Positions 53,501-61,417 of a DNA stretch of 64,000 bases are shown here, in pieces. The first letter of the stretch is position 1, and each line of letters begins with the position of its first letter. The notes beneath the pieces are model-generated. The model was not told where the DNA came from and did no database searches. It worked only from the letters and a program-made list of their open reading frames with translations. A program made the translations under genes and the position numbers. The stretch spans positions 248,001 through 312,000 of the forward strand of contig NZ_PQSU01000003.1 in the NCBI RefSeq assembly GCF_002920615.1, given 5' to 3'. The stretch is from Streptomyces sp. Ru62. GTDB lineage: Bacteria > Actinomycetota > Actinomycetes > Streptomycetales > Streptomycetaceae.

Positions 53501-54433
53501 ATGGATTTCACGGATGTGTCACTCACCGCGCTGCGCGTCCTCCGGGCCGTCGCCGAGCGGGGGACCTTCACCGCGGCCGCCGCGTCGCTGGGCTACACCC
53601 AGTCGGCGGTGTCTCGGCAGATCGCCGCGCTCGAACGGGCGGCGGGCGCCGAGCTGCTGGAGCGGCGGCGCGGCGGCGTACGGCTCACCGCGGCCGGCCG
53701 TGTCGTCATGCGGCGGGCGACGGTCGTGCTGGACCAGATCGACGCGACGGCCAGGGAGTTGTCGGGCCTGCCCGGGCAGGCCGGGACGGTCCGCCTGGGC
53801 TGGTTCCCGAGCGCCGGCGCCGTGCTGCTGCCGCGCGCGCTGACGGCACTGGGCCGTACCGACCCCGGTCTTCGGGTCGTCGGCCGGGAGGGCAGCACCC
53901 CGGCGCTGGTGCGCGCCCTCAGGGCCGGCAGCCTCGACCTGGCCCTGCTCGCGTCCGCGCCGCCGTTCCGGCCGCCGGACGCCGAGTCGCCCCCGCTCGT
54001 GGTGCGAACCCTCACCGAACGCGCGCTGTGTCTGGCGGTGCCCGCCGGCCATCCGCTGGCCCGCGGCGACTTCGTCGACGTGGCCGACCTGCGGGGGCAG
54101 CGCTGGATCGCGGGGTCCTCCTCGGGCGAGGACCAGCTCATGGGTGTGTGGCCGGGCCTGGACGAGCGGCCGGAGATCGCCCACACCGCGCGCGACTGGC
54201 TCGCCAAGCTCCACCTCGTCGCCGCCGGCTGCGGGCTGACCACCGTGCCGGCCGCCCTCGCCGCCGCCGCGCCACCGGGCGTCCGCGTCCTCCCGGTCCG
54301 CGGCGGGCCCCAGGAGCAGCGGCGCGTGCTCCTGGCCCGGCTGCCCCATCCGCCGGCGGACCCGGTCACCCGCGTGGCGGCGGCCCTCCGCGCGGCGGCC
54401 CTCGAAGTGGACGCGCCGTCGTCGCCGCCGTGA
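53501..54433 (+). CDS. LysR-family regulator
   Basis: This 310-residue protein has an N-terminal winged helix (LRVLRAVAERGTFTAAAASL, YTQSAVSRQIAALE, GVRLTAAGRVVM) and a substrate-binding-like effector domain with LRAGSLDLALLAS. The end is Pro-rich. No divergent gene is present on the left; the TetR gene lies upstream in the same direction. ATG 53501 is the first Met of the domain. Confidence 0.9.
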   Translation: MDFTDVSLTALRVLRAVAERGTFTAAAASLGYTQSAVSRQIAALERAAGAELLERRRGGVRLTAAGRVVMRRATVVLDQIDATARELSGLPGQAGTVRLGWFPSAGAVLLPRALTALGRTDPGLRVVGREGSTPALVRALRAGSLDLALLASAPPFRPPDAESPPLVVRTLTERALCLAVPAGHPLARGDFVDVADLRGQRWIAGSSSGEDQLMGVWPGLDERPEIAHTARDWLAKLHLVAAGCGLTTVPAALAAAAPPGVRVLPVRGGPQEQRRVLLARLPHPPADPVTRVAAALRAAALEVDAPSSPP

Positions 54434-54542
54434 GGGAGGGCTGGGCGCGGCCTCGCGTCCACCGCCCCTGTCCCTTCCTCGGACCGGTGCCGGGGGCTCG
54501 ACCGGGGCGCCGGTCACGGGCGCCGCATGCCGGGCCGAGGAG

Positions 54543-55007
54543 TCAGCGGGTGCCGCTGCGCCGGGTGGCCTCGTCGGCGTCCGTGAGGAGTCGTTCCAGG
54601 CGCGTGAGCTGACGGGCGTCGAGGGCGCCGAAGATGCGCCGGAGTATCTGGACGCCCGCCTGCTCGCCGGCGGCGAGGGCCGCGTGGCCCTGCTCGGTCA
54701 GCGTGACGGTCTTGCGCCGGCGGTCCACGGGATCGGGGGTCCGGGTGACCAGCCGCAGGCGTTCGAGGGCTTCGACGGCCTGTGTGACGGAGCGGGGCGC
54801 CTGACCGAGCGCCTCGGCGAGTTCGGCCTGATGGAGAGCGCCGCGCCGGGCGAGGAGCCGTAGCAGCTTGGTGCGGGCCAGGGACAGGCCGGCCGCGGCC
54901 ATGTGCTGATCGACCGCTGTCCGGACCTGGTGGGCGACGGTCAGGAACCGCAGGCCCACGTCCGCGGGGTCGGGGCTGGTGGGCGGCGCTGTTTCGTGCT
55001 TGCTCAT
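54543..55007 (-). CDS. MarR-family regulator
   Basis: This 154-residue protein has the winged helix LLRLLARRGALHQAELAEALGQAPRSVTQAVEALERLRLVTR and the wing DPVDRRRKTVTLTEQG. It is divergent from the SDR gene, which it probably represses through the palindrome at 55038-55049. ATG 55007 is the first Met before the domain. Confidence 0.9.
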   Translation of the reverse strand: MSKHETAPPTSPDPADVGLRFLTVAHQVRTAVDQHMAAAGLSLARTKLLRLLARRGALHQAELAEALGQAPRSVTQAVEALERLRLVTRTPDPVDRRRKTVTLTEQGHAALAAGEQAGVQILRRIFGALDARQLTRLERLLTDADEATRRSGTR

Positions 55008-55037
55008 GACGTCGGGTATCGTCCCACACACGATTGA

Positions 55038-55049
55038 TGAGGTACCTCA
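55038..55049. promoter_or_regulatory. MarR operator candidate
   Basis: The perfect 12-bp palindrome TGAGGTACCTCA lies in the 56-base gap between the divergent MarR and SDR genes. It is the obvious shared operator. Confidence 0.7.
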
Positions 55050-55063
55050 CGAGTGGGGGAACG

Positions 55064-55924
55064 GTGACTCGTCCCGTTGCTGTGATCACTGGCGCGACCT
55101 CCGGGCTGGGCCGGATCGCCGCCCTGGAGCTCGCCCGCCGCGGCTACGACCTCGGCATCGTGGCGAGGTCCCCGCACAGGGCCGAAGCCCTGCTCGCCGA
55201 GCTCGGGGAAGCTACCGGAGGTGCGGCGCGGGCCGGCGTCTTCCTCGCGGACCTCGGAGTCGTCGCAGAGGCCCGACGGGCCGGCCGGGAGATCGCCGCG
55301 CGGTATGCGCGGCTGGACGTACTGGTCAACAACGCGGGTCTGCACGCGTTCGCCCAGCGCGTCACGGCCGAGGGGCTGGCGGAGATGACCGCCGTCAACT
55401 ACCTCGGCCCGTTCGCCCTGACCCAGGCGCTGACGGACACGCTGCTGGCGTCCGGTCCGGCGCGGATCGTGAACGTCGCCTCCGAGGCGTCCCGAAGGGC
55501 GGGCAGCATCGCGCCGGCCACGGACCTGCGGGACACCGCCCCCTACACGCGGCGCGCGTCCATGGCCCTGTACGGCCGGACCAAGCTGATGACCATCATG
55601 TGGACCCAGGAACTGGCCCGGCGCCTGGACGCCACGAAGGTCACGGTGAACTGCTGCGACCCGGGCTTCAACGCCACCGGTCTGGGCCGCGACCTGCCCG
55701 GCTCCGCCGCGCTGCGGCGCGTCCTGAACGCCCTCAGGATCGGCGACCCGCGCAGGGGCGCGGGCATCATCGTCCGCCTGGCGACCGATCCGGCGTTCGC
55801 GCACACCACCGGCGGCTACTTCTCCGTACACGACGCCAAGCCGTTGCGGTGCCCCGAGCCCGGCCGTGGCGAGGACGTCCAACGGCAACTGTGGGCGGAA
55901 ACGGAGTCGTTGCTCGCCCGCTGA
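55064..55924 (+). CDS. Short-chain dehydrogenase/reductase (SDR)
   Basis: This 286-residue protein has the cofactor motif TGATSGLGRIAA, NNAG (DVLVNNAGLHAF), the catalytic Ser in NVASEASR, and a YGRTK active-site motif. It resembles retinol-dehydrogenase/oxidoreductase-like SDRs. The start GTG 55064 follows GGGGGA; an earlier start at 55034 overlaps the operator and is less likely. Expression is probably controlled by the MarR protein. Confidence 0.9.
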   Translation: MTRPVAVITGATSGLGRIAALELARRGYDLGIVARSPHRAEALLAELGEATGGAARAGVFLADLGVVAEARRAGREIAARYARLDVLVNNAGLHAFAQRVTAEGLAEMTAVNYLGPFALTQALTDTLLASGPARIVNVASEASRRAGSIAPATDLRDTAPYTRRASMALYGRTKLMTIMWTQELARRLDATKVTVNCCDPGFNATGLGRDLPGSAALRRVLNALRIGDPRRGAGIIVRLATDPAFAHTTGGYFSVHDAKPLRCPEPGRGEDVQRQLWAETESLLAR

Positions 55925-56163
55925 GGTTCTGGCGCGAGCCGCTGCACGTGATGACCGACGCCGCCGGCCTCCGCCGTGCCGCCATCAGCGAGCCGCAGCC
56001 CGACCCGGCCGGCCGTGACCTGCTCCCCGACCACCAGCTCGCCGACACCATGATCGAGGTGCTGGCCTCGGCCGGCCCGGTCGCCCGCGCCTCCGCCGCG
56101 ACCCCGGACGACTACCGGTACCGGCCGGAGGTCTTCCACGACGAGGCGGGCGGCGTCCTGTGA
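55918..56163 (+). pseudogene. Possible methyltransferase C-terminal remnant
   Basis: This frame encodes RFWREPLHVMTDAAGLRRAA, then ISEPQPDPAGRDLLPDHQ and DDYRYRPEVFHDEAGGVL. The first part recalls the C-terminal end of small methyltransferases (PL-x-x-M-x-x-AF followed by ISEPQP). It has no own start and overlaps the SDR end. It looks like a leftover of a deleted gene, but the match is by memory and weak. Confidence 0.35.
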
Positions 56164-56270
56164 CGGCAGGCGTCCCCGCCCCGTTCAGGACGGCAGGCGT
56201 CCCGCCCCGTTCAGGACGGCAGGCGTCCCGGTCCGTTCAGGACCGCAGGCGTCCCGGTCCCGTTCCGGGG
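56162..56270. repeat. 26-27-bp tandem repeat spanning the methyltransferase stop codon
   Basis: Four units begin at 56162, 56189, 56215 and 56241, each starting GACGGCAGGCGTCCC (the last GACCGC) and ending GTTCAG. The methyltransferase stop codon (56237-56239) lies in the third unit, so the array covers the gene's end and its 3' flank. Confidence 0.85.
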
Positions 56271-56968
56271 GCGGACCGGGAGTCAGGGCGGTGGGCCCGG
56301 ACGAGCGTGCACGCCAGGGGCGTGTCGTCGGCGGGGGCGGTGAGGACGTCGATCCGGTCGACGAGGAGGCCGTGGTCGACGAGGAGGTCTTCCCAGAGGG
56401 TGGGGGTGAGCACCCACATCCGAACGGTCAGGGAGCCGCCTCCCGCGAGGGGCAGCCTCTCGGGCCGGGCGGTGACGGAGGTCGACGGACCGTCCCCGGC
56501 GGAGCTGGTGTGCAGGGCCGAGAAGACGAGCCGGCCACCCGGTGCCAGCGCGCCCGCCAGGGCGGGCAGGAGGCGGTGCGGGTCGATGTACGGCAAGCCG
56601 TGGACGGAGTAGACGACGTCGTACGGCTCCGCCCCGCCCAGGTACTCGGCCGCGTCGGCGTGGATCAGGCGGAGGCCCGCCTGACCGCCGTAACGGGCGA
56701 CCGCCCGTTCGTGCTGGGCACGGGCACCCTCGACGGCGTCGACGCAGGCGCCGTTGCGTGCGAGGTGGGCGGGGAACTTGCCGGTCCCCGAACCGAGGTC
56801 CAGGACGCGGCGGCCGGTGAGATCGCCGAGGACTTCCTCGCCGGGGCCGGCGGTGGGCCAGTACCCCCAGGAGAGCCGGTCGGCCTCGGGGATCTCGGTG
56901 CCGCGGGCCTGATGATGGGTGCCGTAGGCGTTCCAGGCGAGGAGGGTCCGGCGTTCGATGTCCAGCAC
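56237..56968 (-). CDS. Class I SAM-dependent methyltransferase
   Basis: This 243-residue protein has motif [17 protein letters not shown] and a following [18 protein letters not shown] (motif II/III region). The N-terminal [20 protein letters not shown] is typical of a subgroup of Streptomyces methyltransferases. The start is GTG 56968, well placed after GGGAG. The last codons lie inside the 26-bp repeats, so the C terminus may vary between strains. Substrate unknown. Confidence 0.87.
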   Translation of the reverse strand: MLDIERRTLLAWNAYGTHHQARGTEIPEADRLSWGYWPTAGPGEEVLGDLTGRRVLDLGSGTGKFPAHLARNGACVDAVEGARAQHERAVARYGGQAGLRLIHADAAEYLGGAEPYDVVYSVHGLPYIDPHRLLPALAGALAPGGRLVFSALHTSSAGDGPSTSVTARPERLPLAGGGSLTVRMWVLTPTLWEDLLVDHGLLVDRIDVLTAPADDTPLACTLVRAHRPDSRSAPGTGPGRLRS

Positions 56969-57005
56969 GGTGGCTCCCAAGGCGGGTTCGACGGTGGTCA
57001 GGGGT

Positions 57006-58919
57006 TCAGGGGTGCGGCTCTTCGGTGCTGCGCTGCTGTAGCTGCCACAGGGATCGGAACAGGCCCGGCTCCCGGGTCAGGTGCGCGTACGTCCCCTCCT
57101 GGACGATCCGTCCCTGGTCGAGGACCACGATCCTGTCCGCCACGGCGACATTGGCGAGGCGGTGGGTGATCAGGAGGATGGCGCGGTCCTTGGCCAGGTC
57201 GCGCAGGCCGGAGAAGACGCGGTGTTCCGCGCGGGCGTCCAGCGCGGCCGTGGGCTCGTCCATCACCAGCAGGGCCGCCCGCCGGTGGAACGCCCGCGTG
57301 AGCACGACGCGCTGCCACTGTCCCCCGGAGAGCTGCTGGCCACCGAACCACTCCGACGTCAACAGGGTGTCGAGCCCCGACCGCAGGCCGGGCAGCATGT
57401 CGGCCGCCCCGGACGCCTCACAGGCCGCGAGGACGGCGGCGTCCGTGGTGTCGCCCTGCCCGAAGGTGATGTTGTCGCGCAGGGTCAGCGGCAGATACGT
57501 GTACTTCTGCGGGGCCAGCGCCACATGCTTCCACGCCTCCCAGGGCTCCAGGTCCGCCGTGCGCGTGTGGTCCCAGGCCACCTCGCCGGACGTGGGCAGC
57601 AGCAGGCCGCAGAGCAGACGGGACAACGTGGACTTGCCCGACCCGTTCTCGCCGACCAGCGCCACGATCTCCCCGCGCCGCACCCGGAGGGACACCCCGC
57701 TGAGGCTGTCCCTCGGAGCACCGTCGTACCGGTGGCTGACGTCACGGACCTCGAAACGCTGCGGCGGCCCGGGCAGCGTCCCGGTGCCCCGGGACGCCGT
57801 CATGGCCTGCCCGTGGGCGTTGTCGAGGAAGTTCTGCCAGTCCTGCACGTACCAGCCGGTGCGTACCAGCCGGGCCCCGCCGTCGATGATGCCGCGCACC
57901 GAGCCGGTCGCCGTCTGGAGCGCGAAGACCGCGCCGCCTCCGGCCGCCAGGTCCATGCGGCCGGAGGCCAGGAGCCACAGCAGCGCGGCCCACACCGCGG
58001 CGGACGCGACACCGCCGGCGACCGCGCCGGCCAGCCCCATCCACGCACCGGTGTCCGCGGCTGCGCGCTCCGCCGCGTTGACGGACGCGGCGAGGCGCCG
58101 GTACCGGCCGATCAGGAACGGTCCGGCCAGGCAGGCCCGCATCTCCTCGCTGGACTCCGCGTAGGCCATGTGCCAGCGGAGTTTGTGCAGCATCCGGCGC
58201 CGCCCCGAGGTCTCCAGCCCCGCCAGGTACACCACCCGCGCCGCACGCACATATGCGGCGGCCTGCGGCAGACACGCCAGGAGCAGCAGCGGCAGCAGGA
58301 CCGGGTGCAGCACGGTGAGGACCGTCGCTCCGGCGGCGAGGGTGGCCGTGGCCGCCAGGACGTCCTGCGCCTCGTCGACCAGGTCCGGGGTGACCTGGGC
58401 GCCGCGGTCGGCGATGTCGTAGAAGTCGTTGTAGCCGGGCTCGTTGTTCGCCGCCAGCTCGGCGCCGAGCGCGGCCTCGATCATCGTCAGCTCCGCCGCG
58501 CGGGCCAGGACCGGCCGCAGCCGCCCGGTCAGCCAGGTCACGATGACCCCCAGCAGGGCCCGCAGGCCGGTCGCCGCCGCGATCACGGCCAACTGCGGGG
58601 CCGCCTGCCACAGCCGTTCGGTGATGTCGCCCGAGGAGATCAGCGCGGTGATCGTCCCGGTGACCGCGAGCAGTCCCAGGGCGGCGAGCACACCCGTGCC
58701 CACCTGGCACGTCAGCAACCCCACCGTGGCGGCGCGGTCCACCTGCCACGCCATCCGCAGCGAGCGCAGGACCAGCGCGGGCAGCCGCCGAGCCATCGTG
58801 CCGGTCGTCATCTGCGCGCCCGCGCGGAGCCGGGACGTGTCGCGGAACAGGAACTCCTCGTTCTGTGCCGCGCCGGTGCCGGGCGTCGGATCGTCCTGTG
58901 TGCCGGCCGGAGTCAACAT
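57006..58919 (-). CDS. ABC transporter with fused permease and ATPase
   Basis: This 637-residue protein has an N-terminal six-helix membrane domain (about 55-350) and a C-terminal ATPase domain with Walker [10 protein letters not shown] (about 422-431), signature [10 protein letters not shown] and Walker B LLVMDEP, followed by the H-loop ITHR. This is the exporter layout of half-size ABC proteins, acting as a dimer. The gene stands alone, 37 bases downstream of the methyltransferase start and on the same strand. Substrate unknown. Confidence 0.9.
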   Translation of the reverse strand: MLTPAGTQDDPTPGTGAAQNEEFLFRDTSRLRAGAQMTTGTMARRLPALVLRSLRMAWQVDRAATVGLLTCQVGTGVLAALGLLAVTGTITALISSGDITERLWQAAPQLAVIAAATGLRALLGVIVTWLTGRLRPVLARAAELTMIEAALGAELAANNEPGYNDFYDIADRGAQVTPDLVDEAQDVLAATATLAAGATVLTVLHPVLLPLLLLACLPQAAAYVRAARVVYLAGLETSGRRRMLHKLRWHMAYAESSEEMRACLAGPFLIGRYRRLAASVNAAERAAADTGAWMGLAGAVAGGVASAAVWAALLWLLASGRMDLAAGGGAVFALQTATGSVRGIIDGGARLVRTGWYVQDWQNFLDNAHGQAMTASRGTGTLPGPPQRFEVRDVSHRYDGAPRDSLSGVSLRVRRGEIVALVGENGSGKSTLSRLLCGLLLPTSGEVAWDHTRTADLEPWEAWKHVALAPQKYTYLPLTLRDNITFGQGDTTDAAVLAACEASGAADMLPGLRSGLDTLLTSEWFGGQQLSGGQWQRVVLTRAFHRRAALLVMDEPTAALDARAEHRVFSGLRDLAKDRAILLITHRLANVAVADRIVVLDQGRIVQEGTYAHLTREPGLFRSLWQLQQRSTEEPHP

Positions 58920-58978
58920 GGTCCCCCTGACGGTCGTGCGGCTGGTTCGTCAGGGTCAACGACCGGGCCCGGATTTCG

Positions 58979-58990
58979 AACACATGTGTT
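58979..58990. promoter_or_regulatory. Palindromic site upstream of the ABC transporter
   Basis: The perfect palindrome AACACATGTGTT lies 60 bases upstream of the transporter start. A -35-like TTGACC lies at 58968-58963 on the minus strand. A second inverted repeat (CCCTGACG at 58925-58932 and CGTCAGGG at 58948-58955) lies in the leader. Both could be operator sites. Confidence 0.5.
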
Positions 58991-59134
58991 TCGGTCGGGC
59001 CCGGATCCCCGGGATCGCCCGCGCGTCGGAGCATGCGGGATGCACCGACCCTTGCCGCGCAAGGACCGGCTCCGCGACGGCCGGTGGCCGAAACGCCGAG
59101 CGTGCCGCCGCGCCGTGTCCTCTCCGGACCGTGC

Positions 59135-61201
59135 CTACAGCGCCCGGGCCACCAGCAGGGCCACGTCGTCGTGGTCGTCGGGGTGCCGCAGGCCGTGCAG
59201 CAGGAGGTCGCAGGTCTCCTCCAGGGGCCGCTCGGGCGCGTCGAGGAAGCCGAGGAGGGTGTCCAAGCGGTCGTCGATCGAGTGCTGCCGGGTCTCGACG
59301 AGGCCGTCGGTGTAGAGCACGAGCAGGTCGCCGGGGCCCAGCTCGGCCGTGGCGGTCTCGAACCGGATGCCGCCGACGCCGAGCGGAGCACCGGCGGGCA
59401 GGTCGAGCAGCCTCGGGTCCTCGCCGGCGCGGGCCAGCGCGGGGGGCATGTGTCCCGCGTTGGCGATGCGGCACTGTCTCGTGTGCGGGTCGAACACGGC
59501 GTAGAGACACGTCACGATGTAGTGCTCCAGATCGCAGGTGATCTTGTCCAGGTGCTGGAGCACCTCGCCCGGGTCCAGGTCCAGGTCCGCGTAGGCGCAG
59601 GTGGCGGTGCGCAGCCGGCCCATCGTGGCGGCGGCGTCGATGCCGTTGCCCATGACGTCCCCGACGACCAGGGCGGTCTTGTCGCCGGTGAGGGGGATGA
59701 CGTCGTACCAGTCGCCGCCCACCTCGCTGGTGGCCTGCGCCGGCTGGTAGCGGGAGGCCAGGACCAGGCCCGTGTGGTGCGGCGGATGGTCGGGGAGCAG
59801 GCTGCGCTGGAGGGTCAGGGCGGTGTTGCGCACGCTCTGGAACCAGCGGGCGTTGTCGATGGCGATGGCGGCACGGCTCGCCAGCTCGCCGGCCAGGATG
59901 ACGTCGTCCTCGTCGAACGGGTCCGGAGTGCGGGTGCGTTTGAGGTCGAGGGCGCCCAGCACCTCGCCGTGGGCGATCAGCGGTACGGCGAGGTACGAGT
60001 GCACACCGGAGCGCGCGAGCAGCTCGGCGGCCTCGGCGTCCCGGGCGATCCGCCGCAGATCGCGTTCGCGGACGTGCCGCACCAGGACCGGCCGGCCGGT
60101 GTGCACGCAGAGCGTGACCAGGCGGTCCCCGTCGTAGGAGGCGAGGTCACCGGGGGCGTCGGCCGCGCACAGTGCCACGGTGGGGTGGGCCGCCCTCAGG
60201 GCGAGGGCGCGGAACAGCTCCGGGCCGCCCGCCGGCGCGCGCACGCGGCGGCAGGCCAGAGCGGAGTCGAGTACGTCCACGGCGACCACGTCGGCGAGTT
60301 CCCGGCTGGCGATCTCGGCCAGTTCGGCGGCGGTCTGCTCCACCTCCAGGCTGGTGCCGACGCGGGTGGAGGCGTGGGCGATCAGGGCCAGCCGGCGCCG
60401 GGCCCGGTCCGCCTCGGCCGCCGCGCGGTGCCGCTCGGTGACGTCGACGACGGATGTGGCGGCACCGAGCACCCGCCCGCTCGGGTCCTCCAGACGGTAG
60501 AAGGACAGGGACCAGGCGTGCTCGTGCTCGGGGTCCGAGCGGGGCCGGCCCACGTGGTACTGGTCGAGCAGCGGGGTGCCGGTGGTGAGCACCTGGCGCA
60601 GCGCGGACTCGACGGTGTCGACGTCGGGGAAGGGCAGGGTCTCCCGCAGCCGGCGGCCGAGGTGGTCCTCGGCGGGGATACCGTCGATCCGTTCCAGCGC
60701 CGGGTTGACCAGCAGATACCGCAGATCGGGGTCCATGAGGGCGAGACCGATCGGCGACTGGTTGATCAGCCGCTCGCACAGGGCGAGATCGGTCTCGACG
60801 CGCTGGAGCAGACTGTGGTCGGCGGCGAGCCCGAGGGCGTAGACGTCCCCGAGGTCGTCGAGCAGCCGCATGTTGCGGAACTCCATCAGGCGCGTGCTGC
60901 CGTCCTTGTGCCGGATGGGGAACGCGCCGGCCCAGCTCCGGCCCGTCTCCATGACGTCCGCGAACAGCTTGACGACCGCTTGCAGGTGCTCCGGGTGGAT
61001 GATCAGGCGGGCCGCCGGTCTGCCGAGTGCCTCGTCCGCGGAGTAGCCGAACAACTCCGCGGCCTGCGGGGTCCAGAACACGATGCGCCCGTCGGTGTCG
61101 AGCACGAGCGCGGCCACGCTGAGCACGTCCAGCAGGCTGGTCCGCCGGGGCGGCTCGGCGCCGTACGGATCATCGTCGGGCGGGAAGGATTCGGCTGTCA
61201 T
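59135..61201 (-). CDS. PAS-GAF-SpoIIE-type protein phosphatase
   Basis: This 688-residue protein has two PAS domains (about 25-130 and 145-265), a GAF domain (290-450) and a C-terminal PP2C/SpoIIE phosphatase domain (from about 470) with VGGDWYDVI, VVGDVMGNGIDAA and VLYTDGLVE as metal-binding motifs. Such proteins dephosphorylate anti-anti-sigma factors in stress or sporulation signalling. It lacks a kinase domain, unlike the divergent neighbour. ATG 61201 follows GGAGG. A much longer open frame continues upstream but runs antisense to the next gene. Confidence 0.9.
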   Translation of the reverse strand: MTAESFPPDDDPYGAEPPRRTSLLDVLSVAALVLDTDGRIVFWTPQAAELFGYSADEALGRPAARLIIHPEHLQAVVKLFADVMETGRSWAGAFPIRHKDGSTRLMEFRNMRLLDDLGDVYALGLAADHSLLQRVETDLALCERLINQSPIGLALMDPDLRYLLVNPALERIDGIPAEDHLGRRLRETLPFPDVDTVESALRQVLTTGTPLLDQYHVGRPRSDPEHEHAWSLSFYRLEDPSGRVLGAATSVVDVTERHRAAAEADRARRRLALIAHASTRVGTSLEVEQTAAELAEIASRELADVVAVDVLDSALACRRVRAPAGGPELFRALALRAAHPTVALCAADAPGDLASYDGDRLVTLCVHTGRPVLVRHVRERDLRRIARDAEAAELLARSGVHSYLAVPLIAHGEVLGALDLKRTRTPDPFDEDDVILAGELASRAAIAIDNARWFQSVRNTALTLQRSLLPDHPPHHTGLVLASRYQPAQATSEVGGDWYDVIPLTGDKTALVVGDVMGNGIDAAATMGRLRTATCAYADLDLDPGEVLQHLDKITCDLEHYIVTCLYAVFDPHTRQCRIANAGHMPPALARAGEDPRLLDLPAGAPLGVGGIRFETATAELGPGDLLVLYTDGLVETRQHSIDDRLDTLLGFLDAPERPLEETCDLLLHGLRHPDDHDDVALLVARAL

Positions 61202-61417
61202 CCCTGAGCCTCCTGTACCGGCCGGCGGCGCCCGGCCCAGGCCCCGGTCCCGGGCGGACCCGGTTCCTTCCATGCTCCCTCCGGTCCTCCGCGGGGGCGA
61301 CACAGCCCCGTGATGCCCCGGCCACGTCAGCGAACCCGGGTGGCGGCCCCCTTCAGACCCCGGACCGTGCGCATCAACCGGACAAGCAGGACCATAGTCA
61401 TGTAAAGGACGGAACCC

